A DNA stretch of 64,000 nucleotides, taken from assembly GCF_024679245.1 (NCBI RefSeq), contig NC_090189.1:37594889-37658888 (forward strand). The letters are read 5' to 3'. Made by a program: the position numbers and the translations under genes. Under the pieces are notes generated by a model that was given only the letters and a program-made list of their open reading frames with translations, was not told where the DNA came from and searched no databases. Below, piece by piece: positions 1-12,067 of this stretch. Within the stretch, counting starts at the first letter, position 1, and the number at the start of each line of letters is the position of its first letter. The stretch comes from Pseudorasbora parva (Eukaryota; Chordata; Actinopteri; Cypriniformes; Gobionidae).

Positions 1-1377
1 TCCGCTGTGCCATTAATCACAGTATTTCCTGGCTAAAAGGGCACTGAATAGGTCACCAAAAAATGAAAATCCTGTCACAATTCACTCACGCTTTGGACAT
101 TCCAAGCTGGTATAATTTATTGAAGTAAAGAAATTAGATTTTCTTCTTATAAACAAACTTGTTAGAGCACTTCAGGGTTGTACAATATGTCCAGAAGGGT
201 CTGTTTCAATCAAGGCTAGAGCTCAACAGCCAAATGTTCCTGCTGATAGTGGTGTTGATTGCTTCTCTTTTATTTCAATGCCCCATAAAGCATAATTCTC
301 TGATTGAGCTCTACCTCTCAAGAGCCCTTTGTAGAGTTCCGGCCTCCGGGATACAGTCCACCCTGATTGACAGGTCAGAAAAGGTTGCAGACGCACCACT
401 GTGGTGACTGGCCTCAATCTCGCCCTGCAGCTGAATTGCTGAGTGGCTGGAAGATACAAGAAACTCCCGAGGGAAGCTGTCTTGGTCGCTCCCTGGCTTA
501 TCTCTCTTCATCTTCACACTGGCAATGTGGCAAAAAGGAGAAGTGGTGGGTGGCAAAAGCTATTCGCCACTTAATACAAGCTAAAAGACTAAACTCTTTG
601 TGACAGTCGATTTCTGTACCTGCCATAGCATTTCCAGTTTGTGCTGCTGATGCGAAAAAAGACAAGAAGACAGGGACAGTCAATGACAGATGGAGAATGA
701 CCTCCTAAAACTCTTTTCCTTCCCTCCAGCATGCGTCATTTGGCAGTACTGCTGTTTTAGCACAGTTAACACCCAAATTAATGAGCTTTTGTCTGTGGTT
801 AGAGGCTAATCCAAATTACGGTGTCTCTTGTGGCTGGAGCCATACAGAATCTGCCACAGACAGCTCAGCAGATTTCTAAAGAATTAGAACATCCATCATT
901 TTCCAAATGCATTCGCAATGTTGACGCAAGAGAGACGTTATTACAGGCATTGTTTTTTCCTTATGGTCGGTTTTCTCTTTCGTGTCAACTACTGTCATTG
1001 CAGACTTGATTAAAGCAGGTTAGTTCAATTAAATATGTTTATAGCATTGTTTCTCAAAGTGTGTGACTGTAGTATTGCAGAATTTCCTAGCTCTTAAATC
1101 TCACTCACTTTCACACATTAAAATCCCACGACGATGATACATGTGATGTTTGTACATCTCTGTGGTACTTTTATGTGCCTTTTAGAGTTTGACGGTTACA
1201 CTCACCATCCTCTTTTCCATTATCTTTGTTTTGCACCGATGAAAGTGCTTTGAAGTGAGAAAATGAGAAATGTGTTTTTTTTTTTTTACTTTGGGCAAAC
1301 TATTATTTTTAAAATGCTCTGGCAAAGCAGCATAACTGTATGGTAGGGATGTGACAGTCAGGAAATTTTCCCACAGG
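1..1377. other. Unassigned A+T-rich sequence
   Basis: I recognise no gene, RNA or repeat family here. Short open frames on both strands show no protein-like composition or motif. There is a T homopolymer near 1276-1287. It could be intronic or intergenic host DNA or decayed repeats. Confidence 0.4.
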
Positions 1378-1947
1378 TTAAAGCGATACTTCACTGCCTT
1401 TTCATATTAAACTATGTTATTCCCTTAACTTAAACGAGTTGATACATACCTCTCTCGTCTCAGTGCGCGCACTTAATCGCTCTGACACACAGTGACGATC
1501 TGATAGCATTTAGCTTAGCTCCCTAAGCCCAGTTCATTCACTATGGAACCAAACCGAGATCAAGTTAGAAGTACCAAACACCTCCACGTTTCCCCTATTT
1601 AAATACAGTTACACGAATAGTTGAACGATCAAGTATGGTGACAAAATAAAACGTGGCACGTTTCTAATCGGATTAAAAAGGAGAACTATAATGTATGGCA
1701 GAATAGCACTTCTGAGAGTACTTCGGCTCGGTGCAGTAAAAAGTCCCAGCCAAAACATCTTCCCTCACATCTCCCTATTGACAGAAATGAGAGAGTGAGG
1801 GGGAGGTGAAGCTAAATGCTATCAGATCATCACCGCGCGTCAGAGATATTAAGTGCACGCACTGAGACGAGAGAGGTATGTATCAACTCGTTTTAGTTAA
1901 GGGAATAACATAGTTTAATATGAAAAAGCGGTGAAGTAACCCTTTAA
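1378..1947. mobile_element. Non-autonomous inverted-repeat element (MITE), 570 bp
   Basis: The two ends are inverted copies of each other for roughly 100 bp. The left end runs inward from TTAAAGCGATACTTCAC, and the right end reads GTGAAGTAACCCTTTAA outward. The shared block continues through the motif around GAGACGAGAGAGG. Both outer ends carry TTAA (1378-1381 and 1944-1947), which fits a transposase that duplicates TTAA (piggyBac or Kolobok type). The interior has no meaningful ORF, so it would depend on a transposase made elsewhere. The superfamily is inferred from TTAA only. Confidence 0.75.
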
Positions 1948-2347
1948 TCTGCGTGGGACAACACTGGTAATACCGGTATCACTGGAGGGGGCTTTTAGAT
2001 TGCTAATTCTAAACCGAAAGTATAACGCGCACGGCCGCTCGAATTCGCAGCAACGCAAGTGTTTTCCATGAATTCCTATGAGAGTTAAGCTTCCATAGGC
2101 ATGAAATTAATACGCTCACTCTCCTCTTCATCCGCACTCCGCACCAGTGGACTTGCTTGAATGACCTGTTTAATATATTTTAATGAAAAAATAGGTGCTT
2201 TTACATTTCGCTATGACTCCAAATCTTCCGATATCTTCTTGTCATTCAGCTCCTCACTCTCGTGATGAATGAAATCTGACTCTTGCTGTATGTTTCGACA
2301 CTCGTTCAGCTCACATTGTATTGAGCATGTTCACGTTCAGTTTTTAT
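1948..2347. other. Unassigned sequence between two elements
   Basis: No gene or repeat is recognised. It separates the 570-bp inverted-repeat element from the hAT-like shell that begins near 2348. Confidence 0.3.
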
Positions 2348-2594
2348 TAGGGATACGGCATTATTTGCCAGATCGGGTATCGGAGAAACAGGACTGATCC
2401 AAATTCGATACTGTGCGTATAATATTCTGTGTTACTGTTAAGCCCCAGTGCCCCACAAATGGCACAAAACATTATAAAGCATCATCAATGATTCGTGCAC
2501 AATATAAGTGTTCTGAAGCCATTCCATAGTTAAATGCGAACTACAGATCAATATTTAAGTCATAAACTCAAGTTCACATCAATGCTTGCTTCCC

Positions 2595-2693
2595 TCAGTC
2601 GAGCGACTCTGTGAGCATGTGACTCTGTGTTAATTCAAGCGCATCATCCTGCGCACGGGATGTGCATACACACTTTGAGCCGCTCTCCATTCA
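2595..2693 (+). repeat. Direct repeat, copy 1 (about 100 bp)
   Basis: This segment, containing GTGAGCATGTGACTC followed by CATCATCCTGCGCAC and GATGTGCATACAC, recurs at 3000-3098 in the same orientation with scattered differences. The spacing is about 400 bp and both copies lie in the hAT-like shell. It is most simply an old local duplication. Confidence 0.7.
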
Positions 2694-2999
2694 GCTTTCA
2701 AACTGTGTCGCGTTCGGTAACGACAGTCAACACGATGAAACTCCCTTTAAGATTATTTATTGTTTCTGTTATGATGTTATTATTAGCTCTATGGTTTCTC
2801 ATAAAATGGCTTTATCTTGCTGCCATTTATTGCTGTAAATCGTGTTACTTTCTACCGGGTGTCTTAGATCACAACACTGGACTAGTTATTGTATTGCTCT
2901 TCACACACAGCAACTGAAATGTTATTGTTAAAAGAAACACTTATAAGAATACTGCATAGATACACCACGTGTCTATATCTTGTTTTGAACTTCTCAATG

Positions 3000-3098
3000 C
3001 GAGCGGAGCCCGGCACGCTGTGAGCATGTGACTCCGTGTTGCTTCAAGTGCATCATCCTGCGCACTGGATGTGCATACACGCTTTGAGCTGCTCTATA
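3000..3098 (+). repeat. Direct repeat, copy 2 (about 100 bp)
   Basis: This is the second copy of the 2595-2693 segment, diverged at several positions. It lies about 200 bp upstream of DIRS-B. Confidence 0.7.
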
Positions 3099-3543
3099 TT
3101 ATAATACATTGCGCTATGAAAGCCTTAATAATAGCCTTTATTGTTCTGTCCTATCTATAATATGTTGCTGCCTCATTAAAAAGATGCGCTATACATTTAA
3201 AATAAATGTAATTTCTTAGTAAATAGGCCCTATTTTTATAAATATACTATTTACTTTTTTTTTCATGAATATATTTTGTGTAACATTTTACCAGTTCCCT
3301 TTCAGTCGGTCATGTTCGACGTACGTCGAACTTAGACCTACGAATTGGGATCTGATCTCAGAGACCTATCTACTTCGAGTGTATGAAAACGAGCAAATCG
3401 GAGATTGGCTGTCTCCAATGCAATGATTTTTGATCAATGCAGCAGAGTGCTGCTACTCTGGCTGACGGCTTGGTTGGGGACCTGAGGGTGACGGTCAGGG
3501 CAAACACGATGGGTCAGATGGCGAGCCAGTTCCTCCAGCCGAG

Positions 3544-4236
3544 ATGAAGACAGGGTTCTACAGCCCCTATTTCATCGTGCCCAAGAAAGGGGGTGGGCTA
3601 CGACCAATCTTGGACCTGCGTGTCCTGAATCAGGCCCTGCACAAGCTCCCGTTCCGGGCATTGGCCTCCATCAAGAGGGTAAGGGACCTGCATGCACTTT
3701 CGGTCAACGAATCGTGCATAGAGTTCGGGCCTGGTAACTCCCCGCCCGGATACCCCGCCCGGATACGTGCCCAAGGTCCCCACCACTCCCTTTCGGGATC
3801 AGGTGGTGAACTGCAAGCGCTGCTTTCGGAGGAGGCAGACCCAGCCCTGGCTTTATTGTGTCTGGTCCGCGCTCTTTGCGCTTACATTGACCGGACTCAA
3901 AGCTTTCGGACCTCAGAGCAACTCTTCGTCTGTTACGGAGGCCAGCAGAAGGGAAAGGCTGTCTCCAAGCAGAGGTTAGCCCACTGGACAGTGGATGCTA
4001 TAGTCTTGGCTTACCAGTCCCAAGACGTGCCTTGCCCGTTCGGGTTGCGAGCACACTCCACAAGGAGTGTAGCATCCTACTGGGCGCTGGCTCAAGGCGC
4101 CTCGCTGACAGACATTTGTAGAGCTGCGAGCTGGGCAACACCTAACACGTTTGCTAGATTCTATAGCCTCCGTGTAGAGCCGGTATCTCCTGCATTCTTG
4201 CCCCTAGTGGCCAGTAGGGCTAAGTGCCCGTTCTAA
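3544..4236 (+). pseudogene. RT-start / tyrosine recombinase fusion ORF of DIRS-B (230 aa)
   Basis: Residues 1-36 match the start of the DIRS RT domain (GFYSPYFIVPKK, then LRPILDLRVLNQAL). From about residue 40 the protein is tyrosine recombinase: IKRVRDLHAL holds the first catalytic Arg, RAHSTRS gives the HxxR box, and RFYSL gives the nucleophile Tyr. A deletion of about 2 kb relative to DIRS-A joined the two without breaking the frame. The core-binding N-terminal domain of the recombinase is lost, so normal activity is doubtful although the catalytic residues remain. The ATG at 3544 is the first in the frame. It is called a pseudogene because it is a deletion product, but the frame is fully open. 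Confidence 0.8.
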
Positions 4237-4807
4237 GTGTCGGCTTGCAACGCCACTCCCGCCCTCTGGGCCGGATATGTGGGTCTATTGTCTCCAGTTG
4301 TGTTCCCCTGTAAAACGGTTAACCCAGTCGAGCTCCTCCGTCACCCCTACGGTGTCAGACATTGCGGACCGTCTGACGCTAGGCCTGCACCCGTATGCTT
4401 GTGGAACGTGGCTGTAGGCTGGGTCCATATGTAGCGGTTCCCTCACGGCAACCCCATATGTGTATTCTCCACGGTACCTGCTACCCTAACGGCTAGCTCT
4501 GTGTCTTCCCTTGACAGAGCTCACTCTGTCGTCTCTGGGTGTGTTCTTTCCCCCCTACAATTAGGTTGGAACCACCCCAGAGACTGCCATATGTTGCACT
4601 ACCCTGCCAGGTTAGTCCTTATGTGTATACCGCCACCAGGCCTTCTCTGAAGGACGTAGCCCCGCAGCGTACCTTCTCCCGAGACGGGCACGCTTCCCAG
4701 CATTCAGTGGTCACTCTGAGTGGGTCTCGCAGAAACTGCATTGACTGACCTCCCTGCTTGGAGCCCTGACTTCCGTACCATACTAGACGGATTCAATAAT
4801 CCTGGCG
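4237..4807 (+). other. 3' untranslated part of DIRS-B
   Basis: This is the sequence between the fusion ORF and the internal complementary region. No coding signal is seen. Small open frames here are chance. Confidence 0.5.
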
Positions 4808-5551
4808 TTTGTCTCGGTTACGTATGTCACCCTCGTTTCCTGAAGAAGGGAATGGAGAGGTACGTCCCGTTGCCAGGTGCTGTGCCTCCACTAGGAGCCC
4901 AGTCACTAAGTCGGCTCCTCAGCAGAAAAAAGCATTGATCTGCCATTCCACTTCCTATTTATACCTGCAATGCAGGGCGGAGCGTGGAATGTGCGGATCA
5001 CAGGCCAATCTCCGATTGGCTCGTTTTTATACACTCGAAGTAGATAGGTCTCTGAGATCAGATCCCAATTCGTCGGTCTAAGTACGACGTACGTCTCCGT
5101 TCCCTTCTTCAGGGAACGAGGGTTACATACGTAACCGAGACGATTTACTACAATTATTCACATTTGTGGTTTGCTTAATTTTTTCCCCACTAAATGTTTA
5201 GATTTTATACAATTATTGTGCACTCGTGATTTTGTAATTTTAGCTGCTGAATTATCCACTAATCTAATTAATTCACCATCTATAGTAGAAGGCTATTTTT
5301 GTCACAGATTGTGATTTTATATATTTTTGTTATTTGTTGTTTTTCTTTATAATGAAGCCTGTATTTAGTTGATTGTGTTTAACTCACAAAATAGTGATTT
5401 TCAATTCAACACAGTAAGGTTTAGAAATTCTACATAGAATTTTTAAACAAAACTGCATTGGTATCGGATCGGTTTAGTATCAGTATCGACCAATACTCAG
5501 ATTTTTTTTATATCGGATCGGTTCTGAAAAAATGGTATCGGTGCATCCCTA

Positions 5552-5844
5552 GTTTATATTTTATAGTTTCTGTTCTCTAACTGAACTAAATTAATTTATT
5601 AATATAAAAAATCAAAATGATGGTGGGAGCGGTGCAACCATAGGCAAGTAATGTAACCGGTATTGTGTTTGAATCGCAGAAAACCTACTGTATATTTGAT
5701 ATTTTATTTAAAATGTTTAAAATTATTTAAAATGTATGTTTTTGCTGAAGTAAATAACAACATGTAAAGGCTGTACTGACAAGAATACACCTAAAAAAAT
5801 TTTTTTTTTGTCAGTCAGATTTTGGGGGTTTGAATATCATACTC
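5552..5844. other. Unassigned A+T-rich sequence
   Basis: Nothing is recognised beyond A and T runs. Confidence 0.3.
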
Positions 5845-7101
5845 CAGGGCTTTTTTCTTGAGGAACACATGTGCTCCTAATTAAAAAAAATAGGAGCACA
5901 GTAAAAAATGTAGGAGCACATTCTAAATCCAGCAAACACATTCCAACTATAACTTTCCCATTACAGGACGATATTTGTCCTCTTAAATTAATGTCCAGGG
6001 GTATTTTTACCATTATAAGAGCAATATTTTCTAATCTTATTAAATGTATGCATCATCTGTCAATTTCTTAAATTAAAATAGAAAGTTGTTTTTAAAATGT
6101 TAATTTAAATAATAATTTCATTTAGAACAATTAGACACAGTCAGACTGTTTCCAATCAAATGAGAGAAGATTTAGACACATTTACATAGTGTTTAATGCA
6201 GCTCATGGGTAAATGTTGTATGATTTTTTTTACATATAAATTTTGGAATTTAAAAATATGTACAAATTAAACTTTAAATGTTTAATATTTTAAATAAAAA
6301 AGTCCAAACTAAGTATAAATATGAAAATAAAACCGCCAGTAGGTGGCAGCCATTCATTCAGTCAATAGTTCAAAACACAGAGTCATTTGAATCGAATCGC
6401 TTGGAGATTTGAATCAGTTCTGGTGAGGCTTTGATTTTCACAAATAGACAGTGTCAACTTGTCCATTGGATTTTTTTACAAGATCAGTATTACATATGCA
6501 ATCTATAATCTGAGCAATAGCAAGCCGTATCTTTTGGTGCTCTGGCGCTTACATAAACAGAACCGCATGCATCTTGCGGAAGAACATTGCAGCCGGATCT
6601 ACTTATCTGTGTCTATGGCGAGTCTCGGAGATACGGTGGTAATCCGCAGCGGGACTATAAACCATTATTTTATGTGTACCATCGTGATTCAGAATAAGAC
6701 AAAAACACGGTTTGGAAAAAATCTTCACGATATACTTGCTCATTGTATGCATTTAGTATTTTTTTTTAAATAGAATGTGTGATAAAGATTAAACTCAAGG
6801 GCTTTTTAAATGTATTATTAATTTTTAAAAAAATTATGGAATTTATGCCCCAAGCATCCGCTGATTTCTGTGTTTGTTTATGATAATCCAAATGTGGTAT
6901 TTCCAGTTCATTTTGATTTGGCTGTAAACAAACATCGTGCTGCGTGACGTGTCTGGTAAAGTGTGCATGGCTGCGTCGTCACAAAGTTTCACCTCGTAAA
7001 CAATCGTTGTTTGAAATGTAGTCCGTCGCACACGTTTTTGCACTTATTCTGCTGACTGAAGGCATGAAAAGCAGTTGATTGCAGTAGGAAACGTAGCCCT
7101 G
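5845..7101 (+). mobile_element. hAT-like non-autonomous element, copy 1 (CAGGGCT ... AGCCCTG)
   Basis: The ends are CAGGGCT and AGCCCTG, a perfect 7-bp inverted terminus of hAT type. A near-terminal motif TGTGCTCCTAATTAAAAAA is followed by a second GGAGCACA word. The same sequence order recurs at 30523-31765 in the same orientation, including a block around AAAACCGCCAGTAGGTGGCA and another around GAACCGCATGC. No transposase frame is present. An 8-bp target duplication is not evident. Confidence 0.7.
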
Positions 7102-8424
7102 TACTGTATTTCTACTGTGCATATGTACTATGAAGGCACCCAACATGCCTTCCAGCAGCATGAATAGTTAAGATTATGCTGTGGAGTTTCTTGATCCTTG
7201 CTGGTTTTATCTGTATTGCTGAACTTATTTTTGGTTCACTTTTATTAGTTTGTGTTGTTTATTTGTTGAGTGTCACCATTGTTGCGATTTGTATGTTGAT
7301 TATTGATGCCTGAACATCATTAGGTGATGGAAGAAAAACATATCTTGTTAAAAGATACATCTCAGCAGCTTGCTTTACTATTGTGAAAAATCCATCCACA
7401 AACAATTATGAATTTGAAGATATTGGCAAATCTTTATGTTGAAATAACATTAATAATAGTATAGTTTGACTAACTTAAAAACAGCCAATCATCTTATTTT
7501 ATATTCTAGCTTGTCCTTATATACATCAACATATGCTTTCATTTGTCACACTTGTGACTTGGCTAGTTTAGAAATTTGAATATGAACAAGGTCCAAGATT
7601 CCAAGCGAATAGAATACTGATCACCATCATGGTGACTTCAAAACAATTACAGTACTAAACAAGATCATTTCTTACAGTGGCATTGTTAAAGACAACATTA
7701 TCACAATATCATGTGAATATAAAACAAGAGCAGTAAATTACTGTGATGTCAGCATCATTTTGATAGTAATTCATAAGAAGTTGACTGAGCATACATCAAT
7801 TTCACTGTAAATTTCTGACTACAGTAATTTATTGTAAAATATTTCTCTATTACTGTAAATCCCTGCCATAGAACATCAACCAATCAGAATCAAGCATTCA
7901 ACAGCATAGTATTTGAAAAACTTGACAGACGTCACAGTAGTTAGGTGCTGCCCATCATTTCTGCCTCTCTTGAAAAAAGCTGAACACTTTACATTTACAC
8001 TTTCAGTACTTGCTATGCTATCTTTCAATTCTGCAGAAATGTGAGTCTGCCTCTCAGCTCCTAAAAATGAATTGAAAATGACCGCTCCAGTAGACGCATA
8101 CAGTGAAGCTCAGTTTAACACATTTTACCATATTTAAATTCTGCAATCTGTGGATTTCGGCAGAATGCATTAAGTATGCACATTCCATCTGTGCTCTTAA
8201 ACGTTTATGAATACCTTATGAAGTGTTTAACGGAACATATATGTTTATTGGTTTTGTATCTGAACATATTTTTTCTCATGCACTTTAAAGTTAGGTAACC
8301 AAAATATGAATACCTTAGTGTGTCTGCAGGTGGATAAATACATAAAACATATAGCCCCCCCCCCCAATACGTTGTCTTTTATTCAGGAAAAATACTTGTC
8401 CCTCCTAGTGATATGACTGTACAG
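7102..8424. other. Unassigned A+T-rich sequence
   Basis: I see no gene and no clear element boundary. There is a C homopolymer at about 8356-8365. Confidence 0.3.
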
Positions 8425-8770
8425 TGCATCTTTGAGAACTAACAGTCTGCAGTGGTCATCTATCTAAAAGTGTGGACCGACGAGCAGGGTCATGGGCGGC
8501 CAAGGCACATTGATGCATGTGGGGAGCGAAGGCTGGCCCATGTGGTCTGATCAAACAGACGAGTTACTGTAGCTCAAATTGCTCTAGAAGAAAGCTGTCA
8601 GAATACACAGTGCATCACAGTTTGTTGCGTATGGGGCTGCATAGCCGCAGACCAGTCAGGTGCCCATGCTGACCCCTGTCCATCAGAACTGGACCACAGA
8701 GCAATGGAAGAAGGAGGCCTGCTCTGATGAAGTACGATTTCTGTAACATCACGTAGATGGCCAGGTTTTA
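8425..8770 (+). mobile_element. Tc1-like transposase relic, internal fragment
   Basis: The nucleotide sequence runs parallel to the longer Tc1-like relic at 59868-60445. Both contain GTGTGGTCTGATCAAACA, AATACACAGTGCAT and CATCAGAACTGGAC in the same order. Read in the coding direction this corresponds to the HTH-to-DDE part of a Tc1/mariner transposase, with a damaged version of the WSDESRF segment near 8720-8740. It has no terminal repeats and is frameshifted. It is dead. Confidence 0.7.
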
Positions 8771-8778
8771 ACCCACCC

Positions 8779-9180
8779 TTAAAGTGTCATATACTGACTT
8801 TAAAAAAAAAAATTATACTGTTGTCTGAGGTCAACTAATGATGTTTGTGTGGTTATTACATTCAAAAACATCATAACTAATAAGTAATAGGCTATTTTCT
8901 ACACTGGTTTTGAGGCTCTCTCCTAAACGCTGGGTTTTGATGGGCAAGCCGCACTGGAGACTTGGAAGTAAACGCCCCTGGCTAGGATTGGAGAAGATTT
9001 GCATATTTAACGAGCTTCAGCTCCGCTGTCATATCTAGCACCTGTCAGTTTAGTTCATATGAAGGAGCAATTTTTTTGAAAGCGGCAACCGGAATGATTC
9101 TCTGGATCACAGGGCTCGTAAATGTCTTTATCAAACAAACACAATGATTTATCTCTCATCCACCAGCGATTAATTGAAAC
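8779..9180 (-). mobile_element. TTAA/THAP-family element fragment (3' part, inverted)
   Basis: This is the reverse complement of the right part of the element at 15414-17846, starting at its TTAA end (8779-8782) and running past the block around GATTTGCATATTTAACGAGC. Unlike that copy it lacks the 1.24-kb hAT insertion. The site ACTGGTTTTGAGG is intact here at about 8904-8915. Confidence 0.75.
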
Positions 9181-10417
9181 ATTATTTTTGTATTAATTGG
9201 ATGTGAGAGTGAACCGTGTGGTTGTGGTTTCTTTATTTGCATCGGTGGTTTCTTTATTTACAAATAGAATCCTTATGGAACATCCATGGAATCTTTCCAT
9301 TCTGAAAAACTTTCTTTATAGTGGAAAATGTTATGTAGATTACTAAAAGGTTATTTACACTAAAAAAAAATTAATTAAAATTAGTTATCTGAAAGGGGAA
9401 CCAAAATATTTCTTCTATGTCATCACTGCAACTCCCCTTAATTTTAAGAGATATTTTTTCTTAATTTGTTTTCTGCTGTAATCAAGAGCTTAAAAACATC
9501 ATTATAGTTGAACTTAGATAATGAAGTTGCATGATTCCTAAACAAACAATCAACTTGCATCATGCACGTTTCTTCTCGATTGACTGCTTGCTTGCAGTCT
9601 TTCTGTTTAATCGATCATCTTGACTCTGGTGGAGGAGGCTATAGCAAATTGCCTCAGTAAGCCCAGCGGGATCTCCGATACACAAAAACCAATATGAGGG
9701 GTATTCAGTAAACACAGAGCACCGCAAGGGACAGATAAAAGTCTTCCCTTAAGTTGTTGTCACAAGATTTTCTTTAGCTTGTGAAGCATTCCTAGTTCAT
9801 CTCTTTATTGCACTAAAGGGACATGTTTGATCGGACTGCTAAGGGGTATGTAAACCTCAGCGGTCCCATCAGACATCTGGCCACTGTTGTTCATGACACC
9901 ACTGGGTCTAAGGAGGTGGGGACCTTTGCTTTCACAAGCACATTCATGCCAGGATGGGAAGAATAAAAAAAACCTGACATATCAGAATCAGAAATTGCCT
10001 CTCTTGGAACATACCTGGTTCTAGTAAAATTAATAAGAATAGAAATGAAATGATGAAAGAGTGCCTCACTCCACCCAAAACATATTGGAAACAGACAGTG
10101 GAGGACAAACAATCACTTTAAAACAGTATGGACCCCTTTTACAGCTATTGATAAGTGTAAAAAAAAATTGATATTTCCCTATGCATTGATACTGAAGTAT
10201 CTGAAACGGTTCCAATGCATTTCTTACATACAGTGATTTGCATACACCTCTCTTTAAGGAGGAGCATGTTTTTCACTTCTGTAATACAATATAATTAATA
10301 TATTATAAAATATATATTTTTTTAAAGACTAAAAAACTACGTAGTTTTAGAATTTAATTGCAAGGTGATCAACCTAGCCCTACATTCACAAATTCACATG
10401 AGCCATGGTGAAAACGG

Positions 10418-10425
<8 letters not shown>
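9181..10425. other. Unassigned A+T-rich sequence
   Basis: No gene or element is recognised. Open frames on the minus strand around 9891-10112 have no recognisable protein features. Confidence 0.3.
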
Positions 10426-10452
<27 letters not shown>

Positions 10453-10453
10453 G
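10420..10453 (+). repeat. (CAT)n microsatellite
   Basis: An uninterrupted run of CAT trinucleotides. Confidence 0.95.
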
Positions 10454-10458
10454 ACTAA

Positions 10459-10560
10459 AGCATTTTTTTTTCATAAATGTTAATTTATTTTATACTTATA
10501 GCATTTTTTATTGTATTATTATAAGTATAAAATAAATTAACATTTATGGGAAAAAATGCT
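10459..10560. repeat. AT-rich palindrome with about 41-bp arms
   Basis: The left arm 10459-10500 and right arm 10520-10560 are inverted copies with about two mismatches, separated by 19 bp. A third partial copy of the arm (AGCATTTTTTTTCCATAAATG) follows at about 10588. It would form a strong hairpin or cruciform and may be a remnant of a miniature element. Confidence 0.85.
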
Positions 10561-10917
10561 ATGTTATAATTCCTATAATTATAATATAGCATTTTTTTTC
10601 CATAAATGTTTTTCCATGTTGTTTTTCCAATTTTCCATAAAATCGCGGGGCGCACCTGAGTTCAGAAGACCTCTGACGTCAATCGAACCCGGGTGCGCAC
10701 CAAAAGTGCTAGTGTGGAAGCACCCTTAGACTATGAGCCAGGCACAACACAAAAGTGCTAGTTTTCTCAATTTTCTCCCTCTTTTCGGAAAGCGATCTAT
10801 CTGGTAGTTTGGGTTTTTGACGAATTTGATAACATGCGCAAGGGGTGAACAATGTTTGTGTAAGCCTAATTATAAAACATTTTGGAGGTGTTAAAACATA
10901 GTTTGTAATGCACACAC

Positions 10918-11304
10918 ACACTCACTCACTCACTCACTCACTCACTCACTCACTCACTCACTCACTCACTCACTCACTCACTCACTCACTCACTCACTCA
11001 CACACTCACTCACACACTCACTCACTCACACACTCACTCACTCACTCACTCACTCACTCACTCACTCACTCACTCACTCACTCACTCACTCACTCACTCA
11101 CTCACTCTCACTCACACACTCACTCACTCACTCACTCACTCACTCACTCACTCACTCACTCACTCACTCACTCACTCACTCACTCACACACTCACTCACT
11201 CTCACTCACACACTCACTCACTCACTCACTCACTCACTCACACACTCACTCACTCACTCACTCACTCACTCACTCACTCACTCACTCACTCACTCACTCA
11301 CTCA
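10918..11304 (+). repeat. (CTCA)n array 1
   Basis: About 390 bp of CTCA repeats with occasional CACA and CTCT variants. Open frames across it encode Thr-His-Ser-Leu repeats and are artefacts of the 4-bp unit, which stays open in all phases. On the minus strand it reads (TGAG)n and directly follows the 3' end of the LINE fragment at 11305-12067. Confidence 0.97.
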
Positions 11305-11401
11305 CTCAATTCAATTGTGCTTTATTGGCATGACATACATGGGTACATATTGCCAAAGCATTTCACAAAGCAAAACAGAAACATACATCAAACATATTCA
11401 C

Positions 11402-11499
<98 letters not shown>

Positions 11500-12067
11500 C
11501 AATACATATATTATTAATCAGGATGTGTTCACTCAGTACATCTCAATTTGTGGCATTTATAGATATGCTGTGCTATATAAGTGGAAGCAGGTCCTTCACC
11601 AAGTAAGACCTTCAGTTTTTGGGGATGGTGTAGTGACTGGAAGTCAGGGATAATGTGTTGTATTTGCCCATACAGTGAGTCTCTTAGGGCGGTATATTTA
11701 TCACAGTGGAGGAGGAAGTGTGCCTCTGTCTCCACTGCTCCTGATCTACAGCCATGTCAGCCGTGTCTTCTTATGCCGCCCTCTTCCTATGGCCAGCGTG
11801 TGGTCACTCAGCCTGTACTTCGTTAATAACGCTCTGTGTTGTGTTTCTGACTGAGATGAGATAGTTAGCCAGACTGTACTCTCTGTTTAGTCCCAGATAA
11901 CACTGGAGACGGCTTTGCTCTTTGGTTTGATGTTTCCAATGCTGCATATACGCCTCTCTCTCATTTTTCATTATTTCTTTGATTTTTGCAGATTTTACAG
12001 GAGCAGTGGTATACGCTTTGTTCATCAGTTCTGACACCATTACACAGAGATTACTTTTCTCACTCAC
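11305..12067 (-). mobile_element. LINE 3' fragment (RT C-terminal region and 3' UTR)
   Basis: On the minus strand two open segments are visible. About 12067-11804 is Lys/Glu-rich. About 11735-11529 contains ETEAHFLLHCDKY and [10 protein letters not shown], typical of the Cys/His-bearing C-terminal region after the reverse transcriptase of non-LTR retrotransposons. Downstream lie an AATAAAGCACAATTG 3' end and then (TGAG)n. The RT core is absent, so this is a truncated copy. A (TA)n run at 11405-11493 interrupts the 3' UTR. The clade cannot be assigned by eye. Confidence 0.65.
11405..11493. repeat. (TA)n microsatellite
   Basis: About 89 bp of uninterrupted TA within the LINE 3' UTR. Confidence 0.97.

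Larger units (their letters stand above)
3296..5142 (+). mobile_element. DIRS-B: internally deleted DIRS-like retrotransposon
   Basis: The left end (from 3296, GTTCCCTTTCAGTCGGTC) continues through a block containing GGGATCTGATCTCAGAGACC. That block returns inverted at about 4985-5075. The outermost right segment (about 5084-5142, ending GTTACATACGTAACCGAGAC) is repeated inverted at about 4808-4866, which is the expected internal complementary region. Between the ends only one fused ORF remains (3544-4236). Gag, most of RT, all of RNase H and the recombinase N-terminus are missing. The element is about 1.85 kb, compared with 5.3 kb for the complete DIRS-A. It is non-autonomous and inserted in a hAT-like shell. 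Confidence 0.85.
2348..5551. mobile_element. hAT-like non-autonomous shell interrupted by DIRS-B
   Basis: The left end begins TAGGGATACGGC and the right end reads GGTGCATCCCTA, which resembles the TAGGGATGCACC-type termini of fish hAT elements. Repeated GTATCGGATCGG-like words near the right end also fit that group. The right end is well conserved and the left is degenerate. No clean 8-bp duplication is visible. Roughly 1.85 kb of the interval is the later DIRS-B insertion, so the shell is about 1.35 kb. No transposase frame is present. Confidence 0.5.

Noticed and set aside
11315..11653. Frame with an Ile-Tyr repeat tract
   Set aside because: It is a translation of the (TA)n microsatellite.
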